A DNA stretch of 64,000 nt from Thermoguttaceae bacterium (GCA_025060325.1 JANXBW010000001.1:248001-312000), one strand, 5' to 3'; counted from the stretch's first letter, positions 45,845-55,454 are shown. Made by a program: numbers and translations. Notes: generated by a model from the sequence alone, not told the origin.

Positions 45845-46216
45845 ATACGCGCCTCCAAAGCGCAAACGAAATGTTCCCCAGATTGGGGCCTAGCCCAAAT
45901 CTTTGCGGATTTTCCCGGGAGTTTCCCCAAGCAATCTGATAGGACGGCCGAAGAGGAGAAAGTTTTCCGGCTTGGCAAACTGATGCAAGGACGGGAAGCT
46001 CCCGGCCAGTAGCGCGAGCGAAAAGCGCGCTGTGCACAAGAATGCAAACGACCCAACGATGCCGGCCGGTTACCTGCGAGCAACGGATCATCCAATAAAA
46101 ATCATCCAATAAAACCGCAGGGCCTGGCTCGAAGGGTGAACTCGTGGGCAATCTACTTTCGGTCCGCCCGGAAGAAGCCGCGTAAGCTGGCCATAGGGCA
46201 AATTGGAATGAGAGGT
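45845..46216. other. Spacer between convergent genes
   Basis: About 370 nt between two convergent genes. A short inverted repeat AGCGCG/CGCGCT near 46013-46033 could take part in termination. No gene or RNA is recognised. Confidence 0.4.
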
Positions 46217-47938
46217 TTAAACGCGTACGGGTAGGCGTAAAACCACTAAGGTTCCCTCACCAGCAAGTGACTCCAGCCGGATAGAGCCCCCATGGTTTTT
46301 TGCAATCCTCCAGGCCTTACACAATCCAAACCCAAGGCCCCGACCGGCCTGTCGGCCACTAAAAAACGGATCGAACACTTTGCTGCGCATCTCCGCCGGC
46401 ACCCCCGGACCGTTGTCCGAAACTTCGATCCGAACTTCCTGCTCCGAATGGACGAGGCGGACTTCAATAACACCCTTTTCACCGATGGCCTCTAAAGCGT
46501 TTCGACAAATCGCTAGCACGGCGACACGAATTTGGACCGGGTCAATTCGGCAAAAGACAGGGGCATCGGGAGCGATAAGAAAAACGTCCACAGCTCGGCT
46601 TTCGCACTCGGACCTAAAGCCTGCCACCAACTCTGCAAGCAATTCCCGAAGATCCACCCGCCGGTATTCGGGCAACGGTGGGCGAGCAAAAAGCCGAAGG
46701 TCGGCCAGCATTTCCCGGGCCCTATCCGCCTGAACGATGATCGTCGCCAAATCGCGCCGGCGATCCGGCTGCGATTCACTGCGCAAAAGGAGCTGGGCAC
46801 GACCCGAGATTATGGCCAGCGGATTATTTAGTTCGTGGGCCGCCCCGGCCGAAAACTCCGCTAAGGCTTCGACCTTTGCCTCCTCCAATTGGGAGTGGAA
46901 TAAGCTTTCAAGCGCCCACAGACGCCCGATTTTCGCGGCAAGAACGGGGAGAAAAGTGGCGGCAACTCCGGCCTCACCATCGGCCGAAGCTTCCCCCAAC
47001 TCAATATCCCAGAATCCATCCCATCTTCCCTCGCCCGCCGAGAGGCACTTTGAGCCATCCGGAAGTGACGACCGCTCCCCGGAGATCTCCAACCCAATGG
47101 GCCGACCACGCCCTTCTCCAGCTCCAGCGGAATATGGCGGGTAATCGCGCGGTGCCCCCTTAAACTTCTCTGACGACCCAGCCCAGCAGCATTGCTGGGG
47201 CTCGCAACTTAGGGAATTGCTCTCCGGCTGAGCCGGCTCACCCCCTTTTGTCCCGTGGGCAGCTAATGCGGATCGCCAAACTGGCTCCCACCTGCCATCC
47301 CGATGAGTGAAGGCCCACTTCTTTGCCCCCTCCAACAAAAGCCCAGTGTAACGCCGCCAAGTTGCCGGCTCTTGGAGGACCGACCAGGACTCGCGGGGGC
47401 CCCCCTCGAGCTCAGGCAACTCCGACGTCGCCTCGGCAACCCGGCGAGATTCACCGAGTCCGGCGCCATGCCCCTCACTAGGTTTATCTCCCGCCCCGGG
47501 ACGCATCGTAGGGGCAATACTCCGCCCTCCTGGCTCACCGCAGTCAGAAAACTGAGTTTCTTTGTCCAAAATCTCTCGTCTCGTTGTCTCTATCCAGCTT
47601 CGTAGCTGCTCCGCAAGCGCCCTGGCAGTTTGCAGCAAGTAAGCTGGGGGCAAGTATGGGCGATCAGAAGGCCACGAGAGCAGCCGAGGCCAGCCCGTGC
47701 GGAACCATTCTAAAAGTTCCTCGGGCCAGGAGGGAAGCGACCCACATGCATACCAGTAGTTAAGCACTACCCAACTGCCGAAAGGCGGGTCCTCCCACAG
47801 GGGTGTCAACAAGTCGGCTAGATCCGAGAAGGGTGGGTTACCACGGAGGAGCTTCCCGCCAAGCCAAGCCGCCGTTCGCTCCGCCATGGGGAGGAACAAT
47901 TCGCCCGACGAGTCCCGGATCGGCGGCAAGAAGCGCAT
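46217..47938 (-). CDS. Sensor histidine kinase, soluble, with large unclassified N-terminus
   Basis: Predicted 573-residue protein without membrane helices. The first 330 residues match no sensor domain I know. They include a Trp-rich helical part (PPFGSWVVLNYWYACGSLP) and a charged, gly-rich linker. The C-terminal 240 residues form a kinase core. The H box is FSAGAAHELNNPLAIISGRA, with DLATIIVQADRAREMLADLR as the second dimerisation helix. The ATP lid contains RNALEAIGEKG, VSDNGPGVPAEM, VFDPFFSGRQAGRGLGFGLC and NHGGSIRL. The HTH-receiver regulator gene is upstream on the same strand (440 nt), but pairing is unproven. Confidence 0.85.
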   Translation of the reverse strand: MRFLPPIRDSSGELFLPMAERTAAWLGGKLLRGNPPFSDLADLLTPLWEDPPFGSWVVLNYWYACGSLPSWPEELLEWFRTGWPRLLSWPSDRPYLPPAYLLQTARALAEQLRSWIETTRREILDKETQFSDCGEPGGRSIAPTMRPGAGDKPSEGHGAGLGESRRVAEATSELPELEGGPRESWSVLQEPATWRRYTGLLLEGAKKWAFTHRDGRWEPVWRSALAAHGTKGGEPAQPESNSLSCEPQQCCWAGSSEKFKGAPRDYPPYSAGAGEGRGRPIGLEISGERSSLPDGSKCLSAGEGRWDGFWDIELGEASADGEAGVAATFLPVLAAKIGRLWALESLFHSQLEEAKVEALAEFSAGAAHELNNPLAIISGRAQLLLRSESQPDRRRDLATIIVQADRAREMLADLRLFARPPLPEYRRVDLRELLAELVAGFRSECESRAVDVFLIAPDAPVFCRIDPVQIRVAVLAICRNALEAIGEKGVIEVRLVHSEQEVRIEVSDNGPGVPAEMRSKVFDPFFSGRQAGRGLGFGLCKAWRIAKNHGGSIRLESLAGEGTLVVLRLPVRV

Positions 47939-48377
47939 GGCGGTAGGGGAAAGAAAACAACTAAAAGTGTGATCCCAGCCGATGCCCTGACGTCCCGCAC
48001 CGCCCCGGCAACACCGTTTCCCACCGTACCCCCCTACTGGCGGAAAGGCTCCTTCGCAGCAAGCTCGCTCCTCTCCAAGTTGGGATCGATCGGAAAAGAG
48101 GAAGATAGTTCAAGCACGCGTCACAAAAGCGGCCAATCAGCCAACCAGAAAGCTTAAAAACATCGCCGGTTGGTTGACGAAGAGATAGCTTCCCATTCCA
48201 GAGGCGGTTCAGCGAGGATCCTCAACCACTCGCCCCACCAAGCTGAGAAGCATAAACGTTCAAAACACAAGACGGATCAGCTCGGCTTCGTAAACAAACT
48301 GCCTAGGCACTGGGCAAGTGCTAACCTGGCTCTACTGTTACCGGGGCGGTATGACCCCAGTCAGTGCTTCGCGTCCG
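47939..48377. other. Spacer between the histidine kinase and the regulator
   Basis: About 440 nt. No gene or RNA is recognised; no terminator with a T tract was found. Confidence 0.35.
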
Positions 48378-48995
48378 TTAGCTTGTCGCAAGCGACTCCA
48401 TATCGAGGAGCTGACACATTCGCTCGACGAGCTTTTCCACCTCGAAAGGCTTGTGCATGAAGTCGTCGGCACCGGCCGCCCGAAGCTCGGCAACCTTGTC
48501 CTCCTCGACCATCCCGGAGATACAGATGATCCGAACATCATCCAGGCTGGGATCACTACGGACTCGCTGGCACACCTCCTTCCCGTTGATGTCCGGCAGC
48601 ATGATGTCCAGCACGATGATGTCCGGCCGATATTCCTTGACGGTCATTCCCGCGTCAAAGCCATTGTTGACGCTTCGGACCTCGAAGCGACCGTCCTTCT
48701 CCAGTACGTCGGTGATCAGCTCAACAAGTTCCTGGTCATCGTCAACGATGAGGACCTTCCGCTTGCCGCTTTCTAACGCGTCCGTCGGGATGCCATTATC
48801 CCGCATAAAAGCGTACAGCTGATCGCGGGGAATGCGGCGAAAGCGACTTCCGGGGACACGGAAACCTTTCAGCTGCCCGGAATCGAAGCAGCGGATGATC
48901 GTCTGCTGGCTAACCTTGCAGATTTTTGCTGCTTCCCCGGTGGTGAAGACGGTTTTGTTAGCCCACTGTTTCTGCGAATCCTTTTTGCGAGCCAT
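48378..48995 (-). CDS. Response regulator with N-terminal excisionase-type helix-turn-helix
   Basis: Predicted 205-residue regulator. The ATG at 48995 is chosen over further upstream starts because the HTH follows soon after it. Residues 15-68 form a MerR/excisionase-like DNA-binding domain (TTGEAAKICKVSQQTIIRCF, then GQLKGFRVPGSRFRRIPRDQ). Residues 78-200 are a complete receiver with D85-D87, phospho-acceptor D130 in IIVLDIMLPDINGKE and the KPFE lysine. In most response regulators the DNA-binding part is C-terminal; this order is reversed. A strong sigma-70-like promoter lies about 180 nt upstream. The target is unknown; neighbours are a histidine kinase and topoisomerase VI. Confidence 0.9.
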   Translation of the reverse strand: MARKKDSQKQWANKTVFTTGEAAKICKVSQQTIIRCFDSGQLKGFRVPGSRFRRIPRDQLYAFMRDNGIPTDALESGKRKVLIVDDDQELVELITDVLEKDGRFEVRSVNNGFDAGMTVKEYRPDIIVLDIMLPDINGKEVCQRVRSDPSLDDVRIICISGMVEEDKVAELRAAGADDFMHKPFEVEKLVERMCQLLDMESLATS

Positions 48996-49733
48996 GGGCG
49001 TGCGGTACCGTTTCCATCCATCGGGAACGGGTGTCGGCTCCCCGCTCCGGACCAATTCCTCCTCCTTGGCACCATCACCCTGGGGAAAGCGTGCGGCCGG
49101 CAGATGAAGTTGCCTAAACCGCCCGGGCACCTTGGCATGCTCGGTCCTGCCGACTTTGCCGAGCTTGCCAATTGCCTAAATTGTAACTATTTTGCCCCAA
49201 TTGTCAATACAAGTTTTGTGCTTTCAAGAAGTTGCGCCGAACCCGCCGGCGGGAAACTGCTAGCGCTTTAGCCGCCTTCAACCCGGCCGGCAACTTCCTC
49301 CCTTAGCCCCATCGTCTTTCCGTTACCGGCCTAATCCCCCCGAGGCCAAGTTCGGCCCCCGCCGCACCAGTAGCTGCACACTTCAGAAGCGGTAGCTGCC
49401 CCACTCAAGCAGAGCGTCTAAATCCTAAAATCCGCCAGATTTGTCAAGTCGGAAAATTCTGCCCCAATCTAATTCTCGACACCTTTTGGCACTCCGTAAC
49501 AGAGTGGCCCTTCCTATGGCCCCACCCACCGCAATTGTCAATCGATCTTAGACCCAAACCCACTCGCCCCGTAACGCCTTACGAGTGGTCCGATCCGAGA
49601 GAACCCAATCTTGGGGGCATATTGCTGAGCATTGGCCCCTGCGGCCTGCCGCTTCACCGAAGAGGGTGCTCAATCCGTTTGCCCCACCCCGAGCTCAGCT
49701 ATTGCTGCCGGTTTCAACCAGGCCTTTGGCCCA
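48996..49733. other. Spacer with the regulator's promoter
   Basis: About 740 nt between the regulator and top6A, both on the minus strand. Only the promoter at 49180-49207 is recognised. The rest has no gene-like frame. Confidence 0.4.
49180..49207 (-). promoter_or_regulatory. Sigma-70-like promoter of the HTH-receiver regulator
   Basis: On the minus strand TTGACA (49207-49202), a 16-nt spacer and TACAAT (49185-49180) form a near-consensus pair. It lies in an AT-rich island within GC-rich surroundings. The leader to the ATG at 48995 would be about 175 nt, long enough for post-transcriptional control. Confidence 0.6.
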
Positions 49734-50882
49734 TTAGTCAAGCCAGTCCCGCTTGGCAATCCGCTCGGGGGTGTAAACTTCCGTCACGTAACTTATGTCC
49801 TTGCTAATAAGTGCTTCCACCTCCAATTTGAAGCCATTGTCCAAAAGCTGCTTGATCTCCCGTTGCCATTCCTTCTTCTGAGCAAACCACGGGTACTTGG
49901 CAATTTGCAGTGCCCGACGCCGGTCAACTTGGTTGAGCTCAATCTTGACACTGTCGGACAGTCCGCATCGCTCAAAGTCACAGCTCCGAAGGCCGAGAAA
50001 TTTAGCATCCGGAACCGCCATACGGGGCGACTCATACGCCAAATTGATCGAACCCTGCTTGATCACGCTGTAAATGTAGTAGCCCCAGGGATCGTTGTCT
50101 AAAAGACAATAAATGGGCAGGCCCAACTCGTTATGGAGCCGGTACAGCAGCCGTCGGACACCCCGTGGCGGCTGCCCCGCCCCATGGGTGAGGATACAGT
50201 TATGCTTTTGCCAGAACTTGTCCTCATTAAATCTCGTCCACACAGTGCCTTTTTCGACATGAAGCACAAACTTGGCCGTGCATTTCTTAAACTGGATCAC
50301 CTCCGGTTCCACAATCGACGGGATCGCGTAGCCGCCAGAGCCCATTCGGCTACAGTCAATCTCGTCACCGCTATCCACAAGAACGATATTACCCACCATA
50401 TCCCCTCGCTTGTCGGCATAAAGATGGAGTTGCTCGCGAAGGCTGTCGAGGAGGACCTCGAGATCCTCAATGATGGGATCGCATTCCTCCTGGGTTTCGA
50501 AGGTGTTTTCGCTTGTCCCTTTGATCCGATGCTTGAGGCGATAATATAAACCCCGGATGCTTAATGTCTTCCCGGCGTGGATAAGCTCGGCCGCACCTTT
50601 GGCTACGAGGAGGGTCTGCATGAAGGCCTTCGCTTGATGGAGATTGAATAGTTGCCGACGATTGGTGCTCCGGCCCATTTCGATTATCTTCTTCCGCGGG
50701 CACCACCGGACATTGGAGAGCGTTCGCGAGGGGATATCCAAAAACGGATCCCGGCCGGCCTCGGCAGCGGCAATAACTCGGTCCGCTAGCGCCTCAAGCT
50801 TGCTAAGCGTCTCTTTATCAGCCGCTGTGAAGACCCGCGGGGCCGCCGTCGCTGTAGATGATTTTGTCTGCTTCTTGGCCAT
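49734..50882 (-). CDS. top6A: DNA topoisomerase VI subunit A (Spo11-like)
   Basis: Predicted 382-residue DNA-cutting subunit of a type IIB topoisomerase, an enzyme known mainly from archaea and plants and found only sporadically in bacteria. The active-site motif is SIRGLYYRLKH with catalytic Tyr114. The Toprim metal residues are E210 (LHVEKG) and D262/D264 (LLDNDPWGYY). The WHD region contains LHQAKAFMQTLLVAKGAAEL. The N-terminal 45 residues are Lys/Thr/Ala-rich. Start ATG 50882 has GGGAGGT about 20 nt upstream, so translation may be modest. It follows top6B by 180 nt on the same strand, so the two form an operon. All catalytic residues are present. Confidence 0.95.
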   Translation of the reverse strand: MAKKQTKSSTATAAPRVFTAADKETLSKLEALADRVIAAAEAGRDPFLDIPSRTLSNVRWCPRKKIIEMGRSTNRRQLFNLHQAKAFMQTLLVAKGAAELIHAGKTLSIRGLYYRLKHRIKGTSENTFETQEECDPIIEDLEVLLDSLREQLHLYADKRGDMVGNIVLVDSGDEIDCSRMGSGGYAIPSIVEPEVIQFKKCTAKFVLHVEKGTVWTRFNEDKFWQKHNCILTHGAGQPPRGVRRLLYRLHNELGLPIYCLLDNDPWGYYIYSVIKQGSINLAYESPRMAVPDAKFLGLRSCDFERCGLSDSVKIELNQVDRRRALQIAKYPWFAQKKEWQREIKQLLDNGFKLEVEALISKDISYVTEVYTPERIAKRDWLD

Positions 50883-50973
50883 AGTGCGGTTTAATCACAA
50901 CCTCCCAAGAACTCTCGCTTCCTAGCTCCAACCTAAGAAAGTCAGCGCAAACGATCTCTTCGTGCACAAGGCT

Positions 50974-50994
50974 CCGAGGGCATTAAGCCCTCGG
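50974..50994. terminator. Perfect hairpin in the top6B-top6A spacer
   Basis: CCGAGGG (50974-50980) and CCCTCGG (50988-50994) pair perfectly around CATTAAG. It lies in the 180-nt gap between top6B and top6A. No T run follows on the minus strand, so it may attenuate or stabilise the mRNA instead of ending it. Confidence 0.45.
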
Positions 50995-51061
50995 GATGCC
51001 CAAGGCGTTGACGAAATTTAACCCACAAGGAAGTATGGCCTAGTTAAATCCAGGTATTTCG

Positions 51062-53125
51062 TCAACGAGCCGGGGCCTCCTGAACTTGCGGAGTTACGGC
51101 TGCTGCTTCTTCCCCCTGCTGTCTCTCGTCCACGATGATAACGCTGCCATCCAGAAGCTCAGAATCCTCGACAAATCGCCCATGCTCGTCGAGTTTCATA
51201 TCGGCCTCGGCTGTCTTTTTGCGGGCGATGGCCACCAGTCTTTCCAAAAGTCGCTCGCGATCCACAGGCCGGATCGCGGTCACAGCATCGGCCACCTCGC
51301 CAAGGTAACGCAGGAAAAGGCTTCGCCGTTGACCTTCATGCTGCACCCGCTGTCGACGAAGGAGATACATCTTGAGCTTTCTGCCCACTGCCTGAAGCGC
51401 CAGGCGAATCTCCCGCTGAATTTCCGGATAAGCGGCGATGGCCTCCTTTGACTCGCTCGTAAACGGAACCCAGACGCTTGCCATATGCACCATTACGGTC
51501 ACAGGGCCCGTGGGTAAAGATCCTTTGCTTTGGGCTAGTCCATAGGCGCGCCAGTTCATCTGGGTGGTTGTTTGGGTGATGGCACAGGCGCCTGCTTGGA
51601 ACTGGAGGGGAACCCGGTTGGCAAATCGCAGGACGGTCATCGTTTGCCCTTCCTGCAGGTTCACCGTACTTAAGGCATGATGAAGGCGGTCAATTTCCGC
51701 TGTTGACAGTTTCGCTGGGTTCATCCTTCGCTTCAATTTGGCTTCCTGAATGATCTTGTCGGCGCCCACTGGACCCAGTCCATCAAACTGGGTGATTAAA
51801 AACTGCCGAAGAGTTCTGGCGTCACTTTCCGCCAGTAGCTCCGCCAGCGCCTCGCGAGTTATCCGCTGGACAGTTGGACCGCCGCCATAGGCCAGGCCTA
51901 CTTCGATCACAAACGGGTTGCCGCGGTAAACGGCCGGTGGCCGAGTTGCCGCTGCATAGAATTCCGCTTTAACTAGCTGACGAAGGCCTTCCAGAATGAG
52001 CTTTTCGCCAATGGGCACGACGCAATCAGATGCTGGCGGGGGGATTTTTGTTTCCTGTATTGCTCGGTAGAGAGCTTCCGCCTCTTCCGGCCCGATTCGC
52101 TTGGGAGAACTACGTGGACTAATTCCCGCCGTTTCGCAAATCCGCTTGGCAATACTCGGCGTAACGCGCGAAAATGCCCCGATCAAAAATTGGTGAACAG
52201 TGGGGGCGTTCGTCTCCTGGAGCATGCTTACTAGCGCCCCCAATTCCACACCGTACGGGTGCGGCTTAATTTCCTTTGGTTCTGGGGGCAGTTCCTCCGT
52301 GGCCCGGGGATAGGTCTTTTCGTTGCCTTCGGGATCGCGATAGTGGAGCGTAACGTGTGGATTGGCCAGGGCCGTCATTTCCAAATATTCATCCACGCTC
52401 CCCCGGCCCCGCTGGTACCGCGCCTCTAGCTCAATTGTCACTCTCGTGCCGTGCGGGACATCGATCCAGCGAATGCCGTGGCGCTGCATCCAGCGCACCC
52501 CGGCCTCACCCGGCGGAATGTCCACACCCTCCCCCTTGCCGTTGAGGATTTGCGGCACATTACGCTTGGTGTCGATCTGCACCTCGTAATAGTGGGCCGG
52601 ATTATCCGGGCCGGTTTTGGAAATGATGGAGACCGGCTTTCCGGTGGTCAGAAGCCCATACATCCCGGCGGCACTAATGCCGATCCCTTGCTGGCCCCGG
52701 CTCATCCGGAGCCGATGGAACTTCGACCCATAAAGCAGTTTGCCGAAGATGAGCGGAATCTGCTTTTTCAGGATGCCCGGTCCATTGTCCTGGACTGCCA
52801 CCCGATAACGGTTTGGCGCCACCTCTTCGATTTCCACCCAAACCTCAGGCAAAATGCCCGCTTCTTCGCAGGCATCCAGTGCGTTGTCCACTGCCTCTTT
52901 GACCGTAGTCAGGAGGGCCTTGCGAGGGTTGTCAAACCCGAGCAAATGCCGGTTTTTGGCAAAGAACTCGCTCACGGAAATGTCCCGCTGGGCAGCGGCT
53001 AAAGTTTGAGCCGTCACCCGCCGGCGGGGGGCTAAAGCCGTCCCGGGCCCTTTGCCGTCCGAGCTACTCGCGACCAAACGTGCGCCGTCCTCTACCTGAG
53101 TGGCAATCTCCTTATTGGTCCCCAT
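51062..53125 (-). CDS. top6B: DNA topoisomerase VI subunit B with a second H2TH-like insertion
   Basis: Predicted 687-residue ATPase subunit; archaeal forms are near 530-620. The ATG at 53125 is preferred over one 13 codons upstream. The GHKL ATPase has the N box KEAVDNALDA (76-85), DNGPG (113-117) and GQQGIGISAAG (144-154). The first helix-two-turn-helix part is at about 310-356 (HQFLIGAFSRVTPSIAKRIC). The transducer begins with PPAVYRGNPFVIEVGLAYGG, is then interrupted by a 75-residue insert (about 418-492), and resumes at RFANRVPLQF. The insert (RQFLITQFDGLGPVGADKII, 440-459) resembles the first H2TH. WVPFTSESKEAIA (552-564) likely carries the ATP-sensing lysine. It is the first gene of the top6BA pair. 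Confidence 0.95.
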   Translation of the reverse strand: MGTNKEIATQVEDGARLVASSSDGKGPGTALAPRRRVTAQTLAAAQRDISVSEFFAKNRHLLGFDNPRKALLTTVKEAVDNALDACEEAGILPEVWVEIEEVAPNRYRVAVQDNGPGILKKQIPLIFGKLLYGSKFHRLRMSRGQQGIGISAAGMYGLLTTGKPVSIISKTGPDNPAHYYEVQIDTKRNVPQILNGKGEGVDIPPGEAGVRWMQRHGIRWIDVPHGTRVTIELEARYQRGRGSVDEYLEMTALANPHVTLHYRDPEGNEKTYPRATEELPPEPKEIKPHPYGVELGALVSMLQETNAPTVHQFLIGAFSRVTPSIAKRICETAGISPRSSPKRIGPEEAEALYRAIQETKIPPPASDCVVPIGEKLILEGLRQLVKAEFYAAATRPPAVYRGNPFVIEVGLAYGGGPTVQRITREALAELLAESDARTLRQFLITQFDGLGPVGADKIIQEAKLKRRMNPAKLSTAEIDRLHHALSTVNLQEGQTMTVLRFANRVPLQFQAGACAITQTTTQMNWRAYGLAQSKGSLPTGPVTVMVHMASVWVPFTSESKEAIAAYPEIQREIRLALQAVGRKLKMYLLRRQRVQHEGQRRSLFLRYLGEVADAVTAIRPVDRERLLERLVAIARKKTAEADMKLDEHGRFVEDSELLDGSVIIVDERQQGEEAAAVTPQVQEAPAR

Positions 53126-54106
53126 GATTCCCAACTTAGTTGATTCGTGCAGTCGACTACCCACTGGGTTCTATTACGGCATTGCCGACGAAAATACACG
53201 AAGGTAATGCCACCGAGCATCCGCGGCGAAAACGCGGCCTCACAAGCAAACCGGCATAAAGCTGACCCTCCCGCGGCGTATTCCACTCGCATCGCCGCAT
53301 GGTGTCTTTCCGAGACACCGCACCACGGAGAAAGTGGAAAAACTTGCCGAATTTCTGCAATTTGCTCCCATCAACCGCAATATATGCCCTCGCCAATTCC
53401 CGGGAAAATACCGCCTGATTGGAAACCCGGGTGGCTCTCAGTGAAGATTGTCAGTTGATTGATAAATTTAGGGTGCAACTGTACTCACCGCACCAAAAGG
53501 TTGCGGAGCCCAAAGCCTCCCTGCTGACACCCTGAACTATCAGAGCCGGGCCGGAGCGAAGCATCGCGCGAAGCTTCTTAGCCTTGTCGCCCAGGGGAAC
53601 TTGCTTTCCTGATTAGCTCTCGCGTCGCTTACGCGACAGTTCCCGGCCAATCTGATGCTTAGGCCCTTGGGCAACGCGCCCCAAGAGGTTGCCTCAAGGC
53701 CCCACTTCGGGGCGAGCAAGAACGATCTGTCCGCCCGCCAACGGTGGAACGGGGGCCTTCTTCTCAAGCTACCCCTTCACGTATTTCGGGGGTTTGCCGC
53801 CCGGAAACCCTCGAAACGCATTGAACCCCCCAGCATTTTCGCCTCATATCCCCTACCTTGGAGCCTCCTGGCGTCGCAGCAGCCTACTCCTGTGTGGGTC
53901 TGCACAGGCTAGACAAAAAATCCGCAGGCCCCGGTGCCAGCCTTGCAGCATGGCTCCGGCAATCCCACGAACTCCCAGCGGGTGTTTATCCTCACCCAGT
54001 TGGCCGCCAAATGCCGAAACGATTGAAAAGGGATACTTCTTCCTCGTGAGGACGGTCACCTGCCTGGCCTTTGGCGACGAGCAGATATCCAAAGGAGAAT
54101 TCCTAG
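53126..54106. other. Non-coding stretch upstream of top6B (0.98 kb)
   Basis: No gene-like frame. Three short hairpins cluster at about 53620-53720: GTCGC-TTAC-GCGAC, CTTGGG/CCCAAG and GCCCC-ACTTC-GGGGC. They might belong to a small RNA or terminator, but none is long enough to be convincing. Confidence 0.4.
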
Positions 54107-54430
54107 ATGCTGACCCGGTGGATTCGCTTCCTTGCTGTAACTGCGGCGAGCCTTGGGCTGCTGATTGCGGTAAGCAGTTCCGCCAGTGCCCAGAATGTTC
54201 GTCAACGCACTGCCGGGGATCTTTTTTACAATTACTACGTCGCCCCGGGGCCCGATGGCATTGGCGTGGAACTTTACCCAGCCCCTCGGCCCGCTCCCCC
54301 TTGGGTTGGCCACACCTACATCACCTACGAGCCGCTCATGCCTCATGAGTTCCTCTATCGCCACCAGCGTGTATATATCCGCGTTCACCCCGATGGCCGC
54401 CGTACCCGCACCCTCGTATGGTGGCGTTAG
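54107..54430 (+). CDS. Small exported protein of unknown function (107 aa)
   Basis: AAAGGAG sits 9 nt before the ATG. A signal peptide (core FLAVTAASLGLLIAVSSSAS, cleavage probably after ASA near 28) is followed by a mature part of about 79 residues. That part is rich in Tyr, Pro and Arg (NYYVAPGPDGIGVELYPAPR) and ends VWWR. No cysteine or catalytic motif stands out. Probably a periplasmic or surface protein. The downstream gene has the same layout (short exported, Pro/Tyr/His-rich), so the two may form a unit. Confidence 0.65.
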   Translation: MLTRWIRFLAVTAASLGLLIAVSSSASAQNVRQRTAGDLFYNYYVAPGPDGIGVELYPAPRPAPPWVGHTYITYEPLMPHEFLYRHQRVYIRVHPDGRRTRTLVWWR

Positions 54431-54855
54431 GGTGGATACCTGACCACCCATTCCGCCATGGGAGGCGATCGTCCCAATCTAGAATCGGGGCTTCCCCTAA
54501 CATCCCTTTACGCTGCGATTTAGGCCACACCCTTGCAAGCAAAGAGAGCGGCAAGAAGTCCCCGGCGGAGCCAATAGTCTGGAACTCCCACGAGAATTTG
54601 TGCCCCCAACAACGCGGAAAAATATGCGGGATGATTTGGAATAAATCGGATAAACAAGAGAAAGCTCGTGGAAAATATCGGCCTGTGTTAGCTGCGGAGT
54701 GTCGGCCGAGGCCACATTCGGGCGATTAGGTGTGCCTCAGAAGACTTGCAGAATTAAGTCGGTATGACGACATTTCACGAGGCAGCGGATCTACGCTAGC
54801 GCCTTCCGTAACCCCGCAACCGTTGACCGCTCAATCCAATAAAAGGAAGCAATCC
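54431..54855. other. Spacer between the two small exported proteins
   Basis: About 425 nt; no gene, RNA or clear promoter recognised. Confidence 0.35.
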
Positions 54856-55308
54856 ATGAGGCATAAAACAGCCCGTTGTCATGCGTGTGGACTGGTGTTG
54901 ACGATCACCCTTGCCGCAAGTTTGGCGACCACCCTGGCCCGAGGAGAGGATGGCCAGGAAATGGCCTCCGCAAAGCCTTTGCCAATGGGGCCGCAGTTCA
55001 CCGCTCCCACCCCGATGCCGTTTACAGGGGGCGAGTTCGTGTTACCCCACCCAGGAACTAGTTGGCACGCTGGCTATTATCATCCGGCTTGGGGATTACC
55101 GGTCGCCGTTGTGGTCCCGCCGACGGCTCGCTTCGAAGCCAAGTACAGTTGGGGAGTAGGGGGGAGTCAATCGGTTCTCATTAGGCACCAATTCTCGCGG
55201 AACTATCCCGGCCCAGGACAGATTTTGCGTCAACGACTACTGGCCGCCCCTCGCTGGCCCACTCATACGGATCAGTTAGGGGTCTACCCCATTCGCGGGC
55301 CATGGTGA
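54856..55308 (+). CDS. Small exported protein of unknown function (150 aa)
   Basis: The ATG at 54856 is chosen because AAAAGGAAG lies 6-8 nt upstream; an in-frame start at 54730 would place the signal peptide internally. The signal peptide ends near ATTLARG (about residue 31). The mature part is Pro/His/Tyr/Gly-rich (HPGTSWHAGYYHPAWGLPVA, then VVVPPTARFEAKYSWGVGG). It has no known domain. It converges on the flippase-like gene. Confidence 0.65.
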   Translation: MRHKTARCHACGLVLTITLAASLATTLARGEDGQEMASAKPLPMGPQFTAPTPMPFTGGEFVLPHPGTSWHAGYYHPAWGLPVAVVVPPTARFEAKYSWGVGGSQSVLIRHQFSRNYPGPGQILRQRLLAAPRWPTHTDQLGVYPIRGPW

Positions 55309-55454
55309 TGACCCAAAGCTTGCCGAGGACCGCACCACCCCCTTCTGTTGCGGTCGCGCCGGCCGTGTGTTTCCCCCGAGGATTACCGCACAGTGAGCTA
55401 CGGCGAAACGCTTGGGCGTTAGCGCCGCCTGCGAAAATCCTCCCAGGCGCTTCG

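Noticed and set aside
52451-53002. 183-codon plus-strand frame inside top6B
   Set aside because: Antisense to conserved GHKL ATPase sequence with no features of its own.
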